In this document: positions 19,903-31,192 of the stretch, in pieces | How positions within the stretch are numbered: the stretch's first letter is position 1 | Layout of the letters: each line of letters begins with the position of its first letter | Assembly: GCF_964019385.1 (NCBI RefSeq) | Contig: NC_088644.1 | Location: 35,630,206 to 35,694,205, forward strand | DNA: 64,000 nt | Origin: Sycon ciliatum | Lineage: Eukaryota; Porifera; Calcarea; Leucosolenida; Sycettidae | Direction: 5' to 3' | Notes under the pieces: model-generated | The model's database searches: none | What the model saw: only the letters and a program-made list of their open reading frames with translations | What the model was told of the DNA's origin: nothing | Program-made: the position numbers and the translations under genes

Positions 19903-21019
19903 GTATAGACTATAGACCACACTTTTCGGGTGATCAGCAGCGCTGCATGCAGCATGAACCAGTGCACTGTGAACGGAACACCGAACGCGAATCGCAGAAG
20001 TACCGGTAGTTCTGATATAGTCGTTTGTTCGTCGCCTCTCCAGGTTTTGGTCCACTTATTGGTTTGACTGAGGCGAATGCGGATTGTCACACACTTTCTT
20101 TGGTTTGTCTCCCAAGACGAAGCCTGATGAACTCTGCTGCTTGTTGGTAGCTGACAAGACCGTGGGGAAAAGCGATACTGATAGCCGCGATCAAGTGAAG
20201 ACGACGAAATAGTAGATATTGTAATTATTTGAAAACAATTTGAGGTGCTTTGTTCGTCTGTCACCTACCGGCGTGGAGGCGATTTATTCCCTACAAATCA
20301 AAGACTACAATGAAGAATTGTCAGACACTGACGTCCGTCCCATGGCTTAGCCAAATGGTGTAAGAGTATCCGAAATAAGATGGATTGTTTGTGATTGTGT
20401 GGAACAAATTTGACAAGACCAGTAGAGCGTGAATGGGTACATCTACACGTACATGTAGAACCAATGACATTGAGTTAGTAGTAGGCTAACTGCTGCAAAG
20501 ATTAAATTTTATCTTTCAGGTCTGTGAAAGAAGGAATTTTCCAAACACTGTACTACATGGTACTAGAAACCAAAGTTTGCATTGAATGGCGATGCTCATT
20601 ACTATGCGTCTTTGTCATTTCGTTCAATGTTTCTATGACAACTCGTGTGCTGGACGAGCATTTGTTGTCATTGACTCAATTTCTTTTGCTCTCCATAGGC
20701 TATTGGATTATTTTCCTTACTCGGTCTATTTATAACCAGTATCTATATGAGAGTGTAGTGTGTCTCTATGGTTACCGGTGTTCGGCACACCCGGTTCACA
20801 TGGTTCATGTAGCATGTTGCAAATTAAGATGCTCTTGTTTGTTGCTGATAGAAAGATTGCCACTTCCCTAGTTTTGTTTCACCAATATGCTTTTCTTTTG
20901 ACAACTATAGCCACTTCCCCTTTTTAGACCTTATCTGGAAGGCCCATTCTTGCATATTCAAGCAGCAGCCAAGGGAGCTCTCTTGGTTATGCTGGTAGAA
21001 GGACTGGGTCCGACCCACC
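19903..21019. other. Spacer sequence between two related hairpins
   Basis: No recognised gene. It is bracketed by inverted copies of a sequence around GGTGGTCTATA, so the whole 19,800-21,145 interval could be one foldback-type element of about 1.35 kb. Confidence 0.4.
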
Positions 21020-21145
21020 GTCCGAGGGGATCCACAGGATTTCCTGTGGATATGAGATCCCCTCGTTTGAGGGGATTATGAGCCATAATCCCCTCAAACT
21101 AGGGGAAATATCCGTAGATCACCTGAAAAGGGTGGTCTATAACTC
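21020..21145. repeat. Double hairpin with GGGGATTATG stem
   Basis: Perfect 15 bp stem TTTGAGGGGATTATG / CATAATCCCCTCAAA (21,066-21,098), preceded by a second hairpin around TCCACAGGA / TCCTGTGGA. Related to 19,800-19,902. Confidence 0.7.
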
Positions 21146-21431
21146 TAGATAGCCTTGGAATTTTGGGTTCAAATTTTCACAGGTTGTTTCTCGATTCTTC
21201 CCGGTTTAGAAAAACTAGCGTTTTATGCAAAACTCGCGAATTTGATTTTTCAATTGAAGTCCCTATTATTATACTAGGGTGCCCGCAGTGTGGCCTGGGT
21301 GCACAGGGCGGCATGCAGGGTATACAGTACACCGTCTGTAGTGTACTTTTTTTGTCAGCATGAATGAACGGTGCACGGCATGTACATGATGTACATGACT
21401 GTACATGATCAGTACCGTCACGCGTCACTGT

Positions 21432-21633
21432 TAGGCCTTGGCGGATAATGCCGGCAGAAAAATTGGCAGAATTCGGTACTTTTTCTGGTAAGTTTCATGC
21501 ATGTTTGGTATGTGGATAAAGAAATGGAGCAGAATTCGAGGAATTGCCCGCCATAAGGTTTGTATGGTTCTGCCAATTTCGGTGGAAAAAAGCAGAATCT
21601 GCCACCTTTTCGAGCATTATCCGCCAAGGCCTA
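21432..21633. mobile_element. hAT-like MITE, 202 bp
   Basis: Terminal inverted repeats start TAGGCCTTGGCGGATAATGC. The flanking 8 bp GTCACTGT is perfectly duplicated (21,424-21,431 and 21,634-21,641). An 8 bp duplication is the hallmark of hAT elements. Non-coding. Related termini occur at 31,479-35,929 and 48,941-49,450. Confidence 0.9.
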
Positions 21634-21727
21634 GTCACTGTCTTCACGAGTCACGACTTCAGCAGCTCATGAGTAATGTGCACTTGTAAGTTGTAGGGTT
21701 AGTGGAAGTACATGACTGTATATTATG

Positions 21728-22135
21728 TAGGGCTCAAACGATTAGTCCGATTAACCGGTTGCAGACCGGTTACGAAGAATTAACGGCTAACCGATAAAGA
21801 TAACGGTTACGCAGTAACTTTTCAGTCAATTTTTCAAGTATCAGGTCGTTGCAAAGTGTGCACTTTCGCGGGCTGTCGCATGCGTACGCAATTTCTGGGC
21901 TGTCAACTCGGTCATATCTGGTCTCTTGGTGTGAGAGTATGTATGAATGAGCATGCAAGAGAATGTACAAGTGTGCGTTGTACTGAATAGGGTACATTTT
22001 TTGAATGAGTATAGTCAAATATACGGTTAAAAAAGAGTCCGCAGGATTGCCGTGGCTTATAGGTTATAACCGGTTAACCGACCGTTAGCTGAGCAGTTAA
22101 CCGTCAGGGGTAAAACCGTGACCGTTTGAGCCCTA
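21728..22135. mobile_element. hAT-like MITE, 408 bp
   Basis: Ends TAGGGCTCAAACG and CGTTTGAGCCCTA, with a perfect 8 bp duplication ATATTATG (21,720-21,727 and 22,136-22,143). The subterminal sequence is packed with AACCGGTTAACCG-like motifs in both orientations. Non-coding. Confidence 0.9.
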
Positions 22136-24319
22136 ATATTATGTGAAGAGAAGCCAGGCGTCCAAACCAACCCAAAATACTCTTGCCATATTTTTCGGTG
22201 AAATAGTTATGAAAAATTTGTCTTACTAAACAACAGTGAGCATAGAAGCAACCTCGATGCACCCAATAATATGGCATCCGGGAACAGCAAGTGTTGCACG
22301 AGGATCCCAAGAACAAGTCAAGTTCCATGCTACCCACCGCCATCAAAAGAACGAAGGATAACTGTGCTAGCCAAGTTCATATTCAATGTAACGCTATCGG
22401 TACGGATATAGGAGCCTGTTGGGAAGGCGTGGGTGAGCTGTTAAAATCTTGTACGGTTCGCACAGCACAACATACAATGTACATGCAGCAGTTATTGCGA
22501 CGGTTAACGTCGATGGACGAGAGTCATAAAGCACAGTCCATGGGGGTTTACGTTTCTGGGCTTCCTTTCCGAAAGGAAATTTATATTTCTTCTCTAATAA
22601 AGCAGAATCATGCTGATTATACCAGTCTGTTATGAAGACAAGAAAGCAGCCGTGGACATTGTGCCACACTAAAGGAACGACAGGTAAAAGATAAAGCACT
22701 TCATCTGTAAACTCAAGGACTGTCCATAAATACAGCAAATGATAATCCTAGCCTGGTAATGTCCAACTCCGTCATGTGAGCCATTCGGTGGGAAGCATAA
22801 TGTTCGAAATGCTGAAATTTGAACAGTTGCAGTTGTGTTCGTCGCCACACAATGCCATCGCCAGTTCACATTCGAAATGTAGCCATTTTTACGCTTGTGT
22901 CCCTGTACACGGCATGGAAGGCTGAACAGATTCAACTCTTCCATCGCTTCCTGATCTGTTCAGTAGTGCGTTCGCGTTCCCGTTCCTGACACTCACATCC
23001 GTCTCCGCTAACCAGCATCATGAGCACTCCAATGGTTCCCGCCGCTCCTTCCGTATCGTCCCAGCGCGCCCCGTCAAGATGTGAATTACTGTAGGCAACG
23101 GAGCCAGTGTATGATGAAGGCGAATGCACTGTTTGATGATGCTCCAACCAATCCTTTCATCGTTGTATGGAATTTGTAAGAAGAGTAGTGGCTCAACTGT
23201 AGGTCCAACGCAGAAGGTACCTCACAGCGCAGTTACGTTACGTCCACAATAATGAACATACTCAGCAGACTGTGATGTGTATCAGACACACTCTGGCATT
23301 ATTTGTTCCACATTCTCCCAGGAGGAGATGAAATGTAGTTCAATCATGTCTTCAGTACATGGGGTACCGTTGCCTCGTTGCAACTAAACAGGTATGCAAG
23401 TTACTTTCCCATGAGACCCAGCCGGAGCCGCATCGTCGTCATTACCAGCTGATCATGAAGAGGTATAATGTGACTTCCCACCGCTCCCTGATTCAATCAT
23501 AGTTTGCGAGCTTGCGCCAAACTGCTTTCTCACTAGAGCCAGGCATCGGATACATATGGCTTCAGTAAGGTTTACAATGCTATGTCTCTCGCCTAGATCC
23601 AAGCCTAGATACAGCTGCTCAGAGTAAGGGCTGACGAAATGTTCATATCGGAACAAGTGAGACTTCAACAGTAGCTAGTACACATCAGGCCTGAGGACTT
23701 CGCAGCGTTTCTCCAGCACACTTGTTCTCTCCTTCAACTCAGATACTACTTGAAGTACTACTAAAGGCCATCTGGCTCTCATACTCAGTCCTTCCACCCT
23801 TCATTTTCGTGGTTTAGGCTTCCACTCGCCACTCGGCAAGTTCCTGGCCTCTCCGCAGTCTGTCCTCAGGAGAGGGTCGCTCTGGAGCTAGTGCAGCCGA
23901 TTGAAAGGGAATCGAGTTCTTTCTCAGACGTCCACAAACTTTCGTTGTGCTTGACTTCGCTTCCACTGCGGGAAAGTAGTCACACTTCAGGACCACGACG
24001 TGCTTGTTGCAGCCTACACCAATGTCAATGATACTAAAATAATATTCCCTCATTTTTCTGCCTCCCGCCCGGCCGGCTCGGAAAGGAACGTATGGAATGG
24101 GAGCCTCAGTTCCATCTCTCGTCTGCTAGTTCATTCACGAGCGCAGCAGCGCTTCGGCATGACGATGGCCAAAAAAACTAGCCCAGTGTTCGTCAGGCAA
24201 AAAGCGAAACTTCGAAAGTCACGAACTCAAAAAGTGGGGAAGTAAAAAAGTCAGAGTCAGAAGGTCCACTTGCCCCGTCTCCAATGGTCTCGAACCCAGA
24301 CAATCTTTGTGCAAGTCAT
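22136..24319. other. Spacer sequence, no recognised gene
   Basis: About 2.2 kb of ordinary composition. The longest frame (22,291-22,635, plus, 114 codons) shows no motif I know and no splice context that would support it. Confidence 0.5.
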
Positions 24320-24829
24320 CTATTAGGACATGTGTGAAAGTATTGAACGTTTTCGTTCCCTTCTTGTCAAAATACTACAGGGAATGATGGAAATAAGCTA
24401 AAAGACTACAACTATAAGGAAAAAAAGTTCAGAAATATATCACTCCAATTACGAGCTTCCAGGACCGGCCTTGTTTGTCACTCCAATTATGTGTAGAAGT
24501 GACACGAAAAATTAGATGTGTAGAATCAAGAAAACAGCATGCAAATCCAATAAGTGACAAAAACGTAGTGTCAAGAAAAAGAGAGAAATATCAAGAGATC
24601 AAGGGATCTATTTCGCACCTTCATGACGAACAGTGCCAAACAACTGCGAAGACAACACTATCGTGAGAATAAAGATTTGAAACACATTCTCCTTCTGAAC
24701 ACAAAGCTCAGGGTCTAACTTACGTATGTACAAAGCTTCCAACACGGCAAGATGTAAGCGGCAGGATCGGAGGTGACAACGGCCAAGTCGTCGGGTCAGG
24801 GAAACGGTACCTCGGCAATCAAGTGTCAC

Positions 24830-25000
24830 CTGTCGGGCAGTGCTAGTTGTCGTGAGTGGTATTCCGATGATGTATTCTCTGTTTTGTCGCGTGGTAGGTC
24901 TTTGTTACATCTTGCCGTGTTGGAAGCTTTGTACATACGTAAGTTAGACCCTGAGCTTTGTGTTCAGAAGGAGAATGTGTTGTCTTTCTGGGGCGTTGGA
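24830..25000 (+). pseudogene. Retroelement coding remnant, GIY-YIG-endonuclease-like
   Basis: The open frame in this stretch includes HLAVLEALYIRKLDPELCVQ. The pattern H-x3-EA-x-I-x3-P-x-L resembles the end of the GIY-YIG endonuclease domain at the C-terminus of Penelope-like elements. A second copy of the peptide runs on the minus strand at about 24,690-24,760. Only about 60 residues survive, so the family call is an inference. Confidence 0.45.
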
Positions 25001-25357
25001 AGGTATTTTAGGGTGGTACGGCCAGATCTGCAGTACAGTTTACTTGTGGGGAAGGAATTGCTGAGCCGAAATTTTTTGGAGTTTTTAGTGTCCAGATCAG
25101 TGTATTTTATTGATTCACGGTGTACTTGGAGCAAATAGTGGTACAGTCAATACCGTAGTAACCGTACCGTGTCTGACGCCCCTGCTTTGCAGTTGTTTGG
25201 CACTGTTCGTCGTGAAGGTGCGAAATAGATCCCTTGATCTCTTGATATTTCTCTCTTTTTCTTGTCACTACGTTTTTGTCATTTATTGGATTTGCATGCT
25301 GTTTTCTTGATTCTACACATCTATTTTTTCCTGTCACTTCTACACATAATTAGAGTG

Positions 25358-25416
25358 ACTCAATCTGCGGACAGAACTGTTTCGTCCTTTGTGGACTCGT
25401 CAGCGCAGCACAGAGG
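25358..25416 (-). ncRNA. Hammerhead ribozyme 3 (type I)
   Basis: Minus strand: core CTGACGA (25,397-25,403), helix II GTCC-ACAAA-GGAC, GAAA, helix III ACA-GTTC-TGT, and predicted cut after GTC at 25,370. Helix I CTGCG / CGCAG pairs perfectly. All core positions are intact. Confidence 0.92.
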
Positions 25417-25583
25417 AAATGAGGCCGAACCTGATAGCAATGGAAATAAAAATTTCCAATCAGGCCCGAACGTACCTTGCCAGAGTGCTCAAACCGATAA
25501 GTCAGTGAGCTCTGCATAACGCAGACAGCAAAGGCACTACCCCACGCAAGAGTGCTCAACTGCTACAAGAGCAGGAGCGAAAT

Positions 25584-25642
25584 ACTCAATCTGCGGACAG
25601 AACTGTTTCGTCCTTTGTGGACTCGTCAGCGCAGCACAGAGG
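25584..25642 (-). ncRNA. Hammerhead ribozyme 4 (type I)
   Basis: Identical core to hammerhead 3: CTGACGA (25,623-25,629), perfect helix II, GAAA, GTC cleavage site, and helix I CTGCG / CGCAG. Together with hammerhead 3 it would release a unit of about 226 nucleotides from a minus-strand transcript. Confidence 0.92.
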
Positions 25643-25780
25643 CATAATTGGAGTGATATATTTCTGAACTTCTTTTCCTTATAGTTGTAGTCTTTTAGCG
25701 TATTTCCATCATTCCCTGAAGTATTTTGACAAGAAGGGAACGAAAACGTTCAATACTTTGACACAATGTCCTATTTGGCT

Positions 25781-26934
25781 GGTGAGTGGTGGTGACTCTT
25801 TCGAGAGCATGTCTGAGAAAACCAGAACATATGTGCAAGTGGATCTCTCAGATTTCGCTCAAATTTTGCAGGTAGGTTTGCTTTGGGGTGTAGATCGACA
25901 TTCCAAAGCCGGCACAAAATCTTTTGAAGGGAACCATGAAATTGGCATACCCCTCAATATTGGCCCAATATTGGCACGATTTATGGGTCTACAAACGAGC
26001 TACGGCACAGCGTACAAGAACAAGCTACGAACAAAACTCCATCAAGTCAACATTACCTCACCTTAGAAGAGTTCTTGGGGCAGCACCACTTAGCCACGCC
26101 AGCATCCCAGAAGACGAGGGCAATCATCCCTTGACGCCACAAATGATCGTCTTGAAAATAGCCAAATTACAAGCGCTGATAAAACTGCGAGCTACGTCCT
26201 CAATTAGCAAACACTATACACCGGCAGATAGTAGAACACCTCTTCTAGCACTGAGGACATGTCCCCCATCATCCTTTTTGGGTTTTCTTGAAATAAACAA
26301 TTTTGAATTTTTCCACTCGACCATTCTGAAATACGTCCAAACTCATACCTGCGCAGGAAAGCTCGCCCCTCCGCGACGTCTAGTCAGCAATTTCTACTCC
26401 AACAGCACTCCCAACGCTGCAGAACAAAGTGTATTGTTGACTCTGACAAGGAAAAGCAGCGGTGATCACTTGTCACTCCAAACGACAAGCTTCTCCTTGC
26501 GCCACCAACATTTTTCGGTGCAACAGTTGATGCAAAAGTGACTGAATTTTTGCGTGTAGTTTTTGGATTTTACTGCAAGAGGAATGATGAAATCACGTGC
26601 TTCGTGACACAATAATGCCAGGTCTCGTAGATCACGGTTCAGCACTGCAGTTGTTCCGAGTCACCTTGATCAAGCGCACCTGCACTTACATGGATCACCC
26701 GTTGATCTAGATCGGAACAAGTGCATCTTGATGTCCAGCTCAAGAGCACGCATGTTGTGTGCAGTGGCGCGCCCACATGGCAGATTTCTTACGTCATGAA
26801 CAACGTGATTTGACCCTAGGCTAGTATAGGCCTACTCGCCCTAGTCTGTGTGCTGCATGTTGAGGGAAAGTCCCGGCTGGAAGGCCTACAACAATTCTGG
26901 AGACTCGTTCTTGTTCGAGGGGTCTTCTCTTTCA
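25781..26934. other. Spacer sequence, no recognised gene
   Basis: A plus-strand frame at 25,924-26,541 (205 codons) is open, but it has ordinary composition and no motif I recognise. It could be chance or an old element. GATCA-rich sequence lies around 26,640-26,720. Confidence 0.4.
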
Positions 26935-27105
26935 CCTACCGTATTTCCTCGATTACACTTCGGAGCTTGGGCTTCGAATGTGACAGTGTGTTTGGCCTCA
27001 AATCGCTCTAGTTTTCCATAAATTTCCAGCGGTCTAAAGATAAAAATGCAAATGCACGCCTTGATTGCACCTAGCACCTCTTGCTTTCTTTGGCCTTTTC
27101 TTTCG
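26935..27105 (-). repeat. TE fragment related to 29,440-29,670
   Basis: Starts CTACCGTATTTCCTCGATTA and contains a 130 bp block repeated inverted at about 29,480-29,600. It looks like one end of a MITE family with CCGTATTTCCTCGATTA-type termini. Confidence 0.6.
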
Positions 27106-27344
27106 CTTCTTTGCTGATAGGTTACCTTTTTCCTTTGTCTAGTATCCTTGAGACTTCAGTCTTCTACTGCCGCTATGGCAGTGTCTATTGTCTAATGATG
27201 ACTCCGAAGCTGAAGCTCGCAGTCCAGGCCTAGGACTAGTAAGAGTTCCTACCGGATCGTGTAGGTAAGTGCTGAAGTAACTAGTTTGTGCCGATATGGA
27301 AATTTCGGCCTTTTCGGCGGCCAATGCTGATGGCGACGCTGCGA

Positions 27345-28380
27345 TGGTTCCGTGGGTTTGCAAGCACCGACGAGTGCCTTGTTTCATGCCCCGAGTCACG
27401 ATTTCCCTGTTCGGTCAGGGCGGCCTTCACGAGTTCGGCAGGCTCTTTCGAGTGCCTTGCCCAGGCTCTGCGCTTAGCGCGTAGCAACATCAACAGACGG
27501 CTTCCGTCACGTCATTGTGCAGGCCCTGACGAGTGCCTTGCCAATCTCTGTACCTACAAGTAACTGGTATCCAACCCCATCGATGGACGACGCGGACATG
27601 GCGGATATGCGGCGGCTTCTATCACGGCAGTGGGCAGGCCCTGTCGCGTGTCTTGCCACACTCAAACCGTCCGTCCACTGTCGATGGACGACGGTCTCAC
27701 CAGTGGGCAGGCCCTGTCGCGTGCCTTGCCACACTCTAGCCATCCATCCACTGTCGATAGACGATGGTCACACCACTGGGCAGGCCCTGTCGTGTGCCTT
27801 GCCGCTCTCTAACCATACGTCAACTGTCCATGGACGATAGTCTACAGTGAGCAGGCCCTGTCGCGTGCCTTGCCACACTCTAGCCACTCTAACCATCCAT
27901 CCACTGCGGATGGACGATGGTCGAACCAGTGGGCAGGCCCTGTCGCGTGCCTTGCTACACTCTAACCATCCGTCCACTGTCGATGGACGATGGTCTCTAC
28001 AGTGGGCAGGCCCTGTCGCGTGCCTTGCCGCACTCTAACCACTCTATCATCCATCCACTATCCATGGACGATGGTCTCGTGGGTTTGCAAGCACCAGCGA
28101 GTGCTTTGTTTCTTGCCCTGAGTCGTGCCTTCCTTGTGTGGTCAGGGCAATTTCATGAAAAGCAGGAGTGCCTTTCCAATGTCTGTGCCTAACTCGCATC
28201 CACCCATGTCTGTGGACTGTGCGATCATTGTAGATATGGTGGCTTCCGTCACGCCAGTGGGCAGGCCCTGTCGGGGGCCTTGCCACACTCTAACCATTAG
28301 TCCATTGATGATGAACGATGGTCTCGTGGCTTTGCAAGCACCGGCGAGTGCTTTGTTTCATGCCCAGAGTCACGCCCATA
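27345..28380 (+). repeat. Complex minisatellite with hairpin-bearing units
   Basis: Seven or so units of roughly 65-90 bp (27,628 to 28,310) share CAGTGGGCAGGCCCTGTCGC, CTTGCCACACTC and a short hairpin of the type GTCCACTGTCGATGGAC. An outer repeat, GGGTTTGCAAGCACC with CGAGTGC and TTGTTTC, occurs at 27,355, 28,080 and 28,328. Open frames over this block are by-products of the repetition. Confidence 0.85.
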
Positions 28381-29299
28381 ACTTAATGCCGTTCTGCCAT
28401 GCTCATTTTGTTGTTTCGCAAGTACAGTTCTACCTGTGTTTGCTTGCTCCTATACCAAGCAGAATCCCGTATTGACCGGGAAATGTTCCTGCACCAAAGG
28501 GCTGTGGCTCGAACGTGCATCCCTATGTCAAGCGGAATAATGTCATAGACCAGTTTCCGCTGCACCACGGGCGTCCGGTTAAGGCAGGTTTACCTGTCTG
28601 TAGATACATGGTTCTGGAAGCATGATCACGATGTCAGAGGTGGCTGATGCACCTCTGTGAGCAATGAAAAATAAACATCAAATGGTTGCCATTTGTGCAG
28701 TGCCAACAATATACTGCCATTCCTATTTCTCAAGCACCTTTTGTGATATCAGCGCGGCCCTTTCCGCACAACGGCAGTTCCAAGTAACCATATCTGTCTG
28801 GTACTACTGTGGATAGCATTTCATCGTACATATCCTGGAATATCTACGCAACCATAGCTAGCTACCAGATCAGTCTCGTACTGTTTAGTACTGATATGGC
28901 GGATACGCCGGTATTGCATGCACGTGTGCCTTGTGCCCGACCCACCATGTACCAGGCTTTCGTTACCAACAAGGGCTTGGCAGACGAGCTGAAGCAGCTG
29001 GATGCATGTCGTGTCGCCATAGTGTCGCAGTATTATTATCTGTGTCCTGTGCTAGTCGTTTTTAATTGACTGTCACCCTTTTCTCCCTTCTCAAGTTGTC
29101 TCCGACTTAAAGGGCACCTGTACATATGGTGTATCCTCGATACATAGAGACATTTTTACTGTATATCAGGCACTCTGCGAGATGCCTGTTCCTTCACTCC
29201 ACATGCGCGCTTCTCCTTCGCGCATAATGCTTGGCTACGCCCTTGCCTTGGTTGAGGTGGTGGATCACTTTAAAAGTCACACTGTCACATTCGAAGCCG
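28381..29299. other. Spacer sequence, no recognised gene
   Basis: No supported gene. A plus-strand frame at 28,809-29,069 has no recognisable domain. Confidence 0.5.
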
Positions 29300-29672
29300 A
29301 AGCTCCGAAGTGTAATCGTAGATTCCGCTAGGACCCGCAGGGTCCGACGTGGAATCGGGGTTACACGAGGAGTGAAGGCGAAGAATGTGACAGTGTGTTC
29401 CCGCCCATTGTGCTGGTGTCACCCACCCCTCACTGTCACTACTCTTGATTGCACTATCATTTTGGTCGCTCAGAAAAGGCCAAAGAAAGCAAGAGGTGCT
29501 AGGTGCAATCAAGGCGTGCATTTGCATTTTTATCTTTAGACCGCTGGAAATTTATGGAAAACTAGAGCGATTTGAGGCCAAACACACTGTCACATTCTTC
29601 GCCTTCACTCCTCGTGTAACCCCGATTCCACGTCGGACCCTGCGGGTCCTAGCGGAATCTACGATTAATGGA
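29300..29672. mobile_element. Foldback MITE
   Basis: About 90 bp inverted repeats (29,305-29,400 against 29,582-29,667; shared GGGTCCGACGTGGAATCGGG) enclose a segment related to 26,935-27,105. Confidence 0.75.
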
Positions 29673-29871
29673 CCATGCTCGTATAATAGACCATGCTCAA
29701 ATAGTAGACCCTCCTAGAGGCCTCACGGAAAAATAGTAGACCATGCCCGAATAAGAGACCCGGTCTCTTATTTGAGTTCATCGCTTTGCGCATGCGCACA
29801 AAGAAAGCACGTGGTGGATCAAAAAAGGACGCGATTTTAGGTTGCGCAACTTTTTTTTTTTTTTTAATGTT

Positions 29872-30171
29872 TACCGTATATTCTCTATTATAAGCACAGG
29901 TCTCCATTACTAGCACAGTCTCTAATACTAGCACACTGTGAGCACCTTTCGAAACATTACAAGCACAGTCTCTATTATTAGCACGGTCTTGGTGGAAATC
30001 AATGCTTCATGCATGATATCTAGCATGTATTTCTTCTTGCTCTGTATGGATATATTGGTTGAAAAAATATAAGCACGGTCTCCAATATAAGCGCGGTCTC
30101 CAATATAAGCACGGGGTAGAGGGGTGTTGAAAAAATAGAAGCACGGCGCTTATAATAGAGAATATACGGTA
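29872..30171. mobile_element. MITE with TACCGTATATTCTCTATTAT termini
   Basis: 300 bp. Both ends start TACCGTATATTCTCTATTAT. Inside are several degenerate direct copies of a motif like ATTATAAGCACGGTCTC near each end. Non-coding. Similar architecture is seen at 60,230-60,635 and 31,605-31,837. Confidence 0.85.
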
Positions 30172-30285
30172 TTTGAATTCGGATAGCTCAACAGTACAGA
30201 AGTACAACTATAAAGAGTACCGAATAGAAGGCCCCGAGAACGGGAAACCAAAAAACAAAAACAAAAAAAAAACAGCAACATCAAG

Positions 30286-30720
30286 TTACTGATTATGCAC
30301 ATTGCTTGAAAGCAAATCACAACAATGATTAAGAGTTAAGCTGTCTTTTAGCCAAATAGCCAATTTGACGCGGAAATCTGCGATAGTAGTGCAGGACTTC
30401 AGGTCGTCCGGTAAATAATTCCAAACAAGAGCCGATTTACTTGAAAAGGACAGAAAGCCAGACATAGATCTATAGCGATTGATACTCATGTTATGAGTTG
30501 TAGAGCCGCGAGTAGTTCGGGTAGACGTACAGATGGGAAAGACGGACCGCAAGCAAACAGCCGGCTTAATACAGTAACAGTGGAAAATGAATACAAGGAA
30601 CAAAAATACTGATCGATATTGGAAAGAGGAAACATTGAGGTGGTGAAGAAGTGGCGTGATATTAGCTTGGGGTGATGCGCCACAAGCAACTCGTACAACT
30701 ACAATTTTTGTAGTGGCTAA
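30286..30720 (-). pseudogene. LINE reverse transcriptase C-terminal fragment
   Basis: The minus frame 30,286-30,603 reads MSINRYRSMSGFLSFSSKSA followed by LVWNYLPDDLKSC, the pattern found after the RT domain of CR1/L2-type LINEs (arginine-rich segment, then a W-N-x-L-P motif). An adjacent frame (to about 30,720) reads ITPLLHHLNVSSFQYRSVF, so at least one frameshift is present. It is a dead 5'-truncated copy. Confidence 0.7.
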
Positions 30721-30737
30721 TGCTTTCTTTCGTTATT

Positions 30738-30877
30738 TGAGCACGGTCCACTATTAATATTATTTTCATCGGCACATCGCTGGAAATGGTGGGTTTTTAA
30801 CTCGTCATAATATAGAATTTATACCCACCATTTCCAGCGATGTGCCGATGAAAATATAGTGGACCGTGCTCAAATAA
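30738..30877. repeat. Long hairpin
   Basis: A near-perfect stem of about 55 bp (30,738-30,793 against 30,818-30,877; contains CATCGGCACATCGCTGGAAA) with a loop of about 25 bp. GCACGGTCCACTATTAATA-type ends suggest a MITE derivative. Confidence 0.85.
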
Positions 30878-31192
30878 TGGACCATGCCCAAATAAGAGAC
30901 CGGGGGTCCAACCCTCTTCAAAAAACAAAAGACCGGGTCTATTAATCGAGGAAATATGGTACCTTCGTCTTGGCATCGAAAACTCGGCGTCGAAAATGAA
31001 GCCGGAGTGCCCCTAAGAGACCCCCCGCGTAGTCCCGTACCCGGCCTGCTAGCTGCCGTGCATGCCATGCATGCAGGGCATAAAATCATAATGATTATGT
31101 CACTGTTGATCCCATGCGACCAGCGGCCAGCGCCAGCGGCCATGCGCCAGCGGCCAGCGCGCTGCAAGCGGCTGAGCTAGCTGCATGCATGC

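Larger units (their letters stand above)
25345..25656 (-). mobile_element. Retrozyme-like element with two hammerheads and target duplication
   Basis: Core 25,359-25,642 on the minus strand: hammerhead 4, a unit with 226 bp spacing, then hammerhead 3. It is flanked by a 14 bp duplication, CATAATTAGAGTGA (25,345-25,358) and CATAATTGGAGTGA (25,643-25,656), with one mismatch. The unit is the same as in gene A's intron. It has no coding capacity and no LTR. This fits the small non-coding, hammerhead-bearing repeats (retrozymes) reported from animals. It sits in one arm of the foldback only. Confidence 0.85.
24320..25780. mobile_element. Foldback element with Penelope-like remnants
   Basis: Long imperfect terminal inverted repeats: 24,320-24,655 pairs with 25,185-25,780, the right one lengthened by the hammerhead insertion at 25,359-25,642. 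The core holds a second inverted repeat of about 85 bp (24,676-24,756 against 24,898-24,985) that encodes the same peptide on both strands. Confidence 0.75.

Noticed and set aside
24000-24245. 81-codon frame with a basic C-terminus
   Set aside because: Short, no motif, no splice context; chance frame.
27500-27560. CTGACGAG near 27,527 as another hammerhead
   Set aside because: No helix II partner and no GAAA follow.
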